A DNA stretch of 20,879 nt, taken from contig CAJPVJ010000742.1 in assembly GCA_905397405.1 (NCBI GenBank), positions 1-20,879 on the forward strand, in the 5' to 3' direction. Under the pieces are notes generated by a model. That model saw only the letters and a program-made list of their open reading frames with translations, did not search any database and had not been told where the DNA came from. The position numbers and the translations under genes were made by a program. Below, one piece after another: positions 18,817 through 20,879 of this stretch. Within the stretch, counting starts at the first letter, position 1, and the number at the start of each line of letters is the position of its first letter. This stretch comes from Oppiella nova (lineage: Eukaryota > Arthropoda > Arachnida > Sarcoptiformes > Oppiidae).

Positions 18817-19060
18817 GTCGGGTCATTTGACATAGAAGTCATTTGACCTAGAATCATTTGACCTACAAAATTACCTACGTTAAATATTTAAAAAAATTTA
18901 GATTTTGGACACACCCCTTAACTTCTCGTAGAGTTAATGTATTTTTATACGAATTCCAACTCTATGGGGAGTTGGTGTTTCTACGAGGGAAATTGGGTTT
19001 CACAGTGGGAATGCCAACTCCCTATGGGGAGTGTGTTTCTACGAGGAAAATGGGATGTCT
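18817..19060 (+). repeat. MULE-type repeat end in opposite orientation
   Basis: Degenerate iterons (gtcatttgacctaga and similar) at 18820-18868 lead to gacacaccccttaacttctc as at 7378, then gagttaatgtatttttat, then two minisatellite units with ggagttggtgtttctacgag. It mirrors 16953-17667, with the outer tip facing left onto the Polinton fragment. Confidence 0.8.
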
Positions 19061-19199
19061 GTATTAAGGAAATAGTTTTAAATATATTTTTCAAAATTTT
19101 TTTACAAATTGTTTTAATTAATTTTATACAAGAATGTATTGCCTACCCTGCCTTACATCGAACTCCTCACCTATTCCACTCTAGTGTAGCGATATCCCA

Positions 19200-20150
19200 T
19201 TCTAGATTTTTAGATCCATCAATTGTATGTTAAAACATACCAAAACACATTTTCTGACACTATAGCACTGAACTGCGTTGGCTGAGTAATAATCACACAC
19301 CATCAAGTAGCCATCGAGAGGTATCCCTTGATAGCTCTCTATCACTTCAAATAACTCGAGATGCAGCAGCCAAGGATGCCTTCCAACTTCCGATCACAGT
19401 GGTGGGGTTTCATAGATCATTATGAACGTGGGTGTAACTCCTACAGCACCCTTGTCTACCCCAACCGTAGTCATAAGTTACATGCGAGTAGTGCGAGCTC
19501 TATCATACCAACTCCAACTATAGCTCGAGAGATGCATAACAGCTCCCTCGCTTTACCAATGCTTTCGCTAACGCACTTAGATTGCACTCTGAAAAATCAA
19601 TCATATGGCTCCAACAGTCTGCCTCGAGTTCGCACTAAAATGGCTACAAACAAAACTTACAAACTCCTCGTAAATTGACAGGCAATCAGTCAAGTGTGTA
19701 TTAAAGATCCTTATTGCAGAAGCCATCACAGATTGGTCTTTGTATGAGAGAATGTTAGAGAATGAGATAACCCACCAATCACAGTTCAACACCGCTCTCA
19801 AACAGTAGTTCGATTTGTTTGTTAGTTTAGTACAGCCAAAGCTACATAAGTGGTATATAAGGCCGAGACGTCCACCGAGTAAAATTACCTGATTTGGCCA
19901 TCGGGGTAGCCTATCGTGATCAGATAGTCTACCTTGACCTCATTGCGAGTTACCTAGTGTAAGGGGAAACTCTTGTCAACCAATTCCGTAAATCTTGTGT
20001 AAATCACTTAGAATCTTTTGTTAAAACCCACACTTCTCAATCATTATTCACGGCTCTTAATTCCGTGTATTATCAAGTGTTTAAAATCTTAACTAAAATA
20101 AGTATTCGCCTTATCTTATCGTTGTGTCGATTGTTAGAAAGTGAGTGAAT
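19200..20150 (+). mobile_element. LTR-like region, possible retroelement fossil
   Basis: About 0.95 kb is clearly GC-richer than its surroundings. It has a TATA box TATATAAGG at 19854-19862, a GC-rich start area just after it, a stretch resembling the R-U5 part of arthropod LTRs (aataagtattcgcc near 20097), and no protein that I believe. The family is probably Gypsy-like if it is an LTR at all. The ends are not defined, and no second LTR, primer site or polymerase is visible in the window, so it is at most one end of an incomplete element. Confidence 0.35.
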
Positions 20151-20158
20151 GCCTGTGA

Positions 20159-20600
20159 GGAAGTGGAAAAGTCATCCTACCGCCCTCGAGTCCGCTGGCC
20201 GCGACAAATACCCTTCCGTTCGCGACAATAATCGGAATCATCAAGGACATCACCGCAGGCCGATTAGTCGTAGCACCAAGGGAAAGGAGACACGAAGTTG
20301 TCATCTACTACCGACCGGACGGACCAGTCTACCCTTACGTCATCGACACCGACGGTGTTAGTTATCTCACGCAGAATCAGTCATCCGGCATTCCGACAAC
20401 CTAACCCACAGGGGTAAGCTGAATGACGATCTTATCACTTAATAAGAGGTAAGAATAAGAGAATAGGGCGCGCCCTTGCCCCTAACAGAGGCAATAGTAG
20501 AAATCACAAATTGGAAGGCCTGAGACGTCGAGCGCGCGCGCGTTCCGACCGTCTAGGTCTCGCGCGTAGAATGGATCAACCAGGGGTAACGCGTCACAAT
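20159..20600 (+). other. GC-rich coding-like leader after the LTR-like region
   Basis: An 81-codon open stretch (20159-20401) reads like a real protein, with regular hydrophobic residues (FATIIGIIKDITAGRLVVAP, HEVVIYYRPDGPVYPYVID). After a gap, 20460-20590 reads as an Arg-rich, possibly nucleic-acid-binding start (LEGLRRRARARSDRLGLARR), with an alternating gcgcgcgcg run. It could be leader and gag start of the same fossil element, cut off by the repeat piece at 20600-20620. I recognise no domain. Confidence 0.3.
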
Positions 20601-20619
20601 ATATTTACATACATTAAAA

Positions 20620-20879
20620 TGACCATTTCCCTCGTAGAAACACCAACTCATTTTAGGGAGTTGGCATTCCCACTGTGCAAACCCATGTCCCTCGTAGAAA
20701 CACCAACACCCCAATATTAATAGAAATAATTAAATTAATTGAATAATAATAATTATATTGTTATTCAATTTAGTAATTACTTTTATTATATACATAGGTC
20801 AAACCATAAGTTTCCGGAATTATCTTATCTCCATACCCTTGAATAATTATAAGGAGTAAACACTTATGTTAATGTGATT
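20620..20879. repeat. Last minisatellite-family piece, then AT-rich DNA
   Basis: Bases 20624-20712 hold about one and a half 60-base units (atttccctcgtagaaacacc, agggagttggcattccca). A single degenerate iteron (taggtcaaaccat) lies near 20795, so this may be another shortened repeat end. The rest to the window edge is AT-rich with no gene seen. Confidence 0.7.

Noticed and set aside
19361-19678. 105-residue + strand frame
   Set aside because: Lies in the LTR-like region, no domain, composition like random GC-richer DNA.

Overview
The window is AT-rich eukaryotic DNA with very short introns (61 to about 420 bases) and GT-AG splice sites. It carries an animal mariner transposon and a FLYWCH-bearing Mutator-like element. 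I read it as an arthropod nuclear scaffold, perhaps a mite or other arachnid; the taxon is a guess from style, not from a marker gene. It looks like a draft scaffold: there is one N at 2786, and several local duplications may be assembly or amplification artefacts.

Layout. 2-2359: a multi-exon serine/threonine protein kinase gene (+ strand). An upstream exon joins it in phase, a 128-base tandem duplication sits across its second intron, and a templated inverted insertion breaks its last exon. 2360-4446: its poly(A) signal, a 75-base duplication around the N, then plain AT-rich sequence. 4449-5698: a mariner with perfect 29-base inverted repeats and a D34D transposase on the - strand, with one internal stop and no start codon. 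5701-6710: no gene seen. 6711-7187: an unrecognised GC-richer reading frame (- strand) that runs exactly to the edge of the next element. 7188-10121: a decayed Mutator-like element (MULE) with a FLYWCH finger and MULE transposase remains, bounded by long composite inverted repeats. 10122-12560: two divergent small reading frames on an inverted repeat, family unknown. 12561-13990: nothing seen. 14002-15156: a well-formed gene with TATA box, 5'UTR intron, 230-residue uninterrupted protein and poly(A) signal; the protein is not recognised. 15487-16060: a possible minus-strand membrane-protein remnant with a degenerate repeat. 16953-17667: a 60-base minisatellite and 15-base iterons of the same repeat family as the MULE ends. 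17690-18816: a broken Polinton/Maverick fragment (core-like peptide, small LVPY protein, integrase). 18817-19060: the mirror repeat end. About 19200-20600: a GC-richer, LTR-like region with a TATA box and coding-like leader. 20620-20879: a last piece of the minisatellite family.

The ordinary host genes appear to be the kinase, the 14 kb gene and possibly the 6.7-7.2 kb frame. Most of the rest is mobile-element sediment. The recurring theme is one composite repeat (end motif, 15-base iterons, a conserved core, 60-base hairpin minisatellite) found at five places. It bounds the MULE in the expected orientation but flanks the Polinton piece inside-out. I found no tRNA, rRNA, CRISPR or bacterial-type operon.
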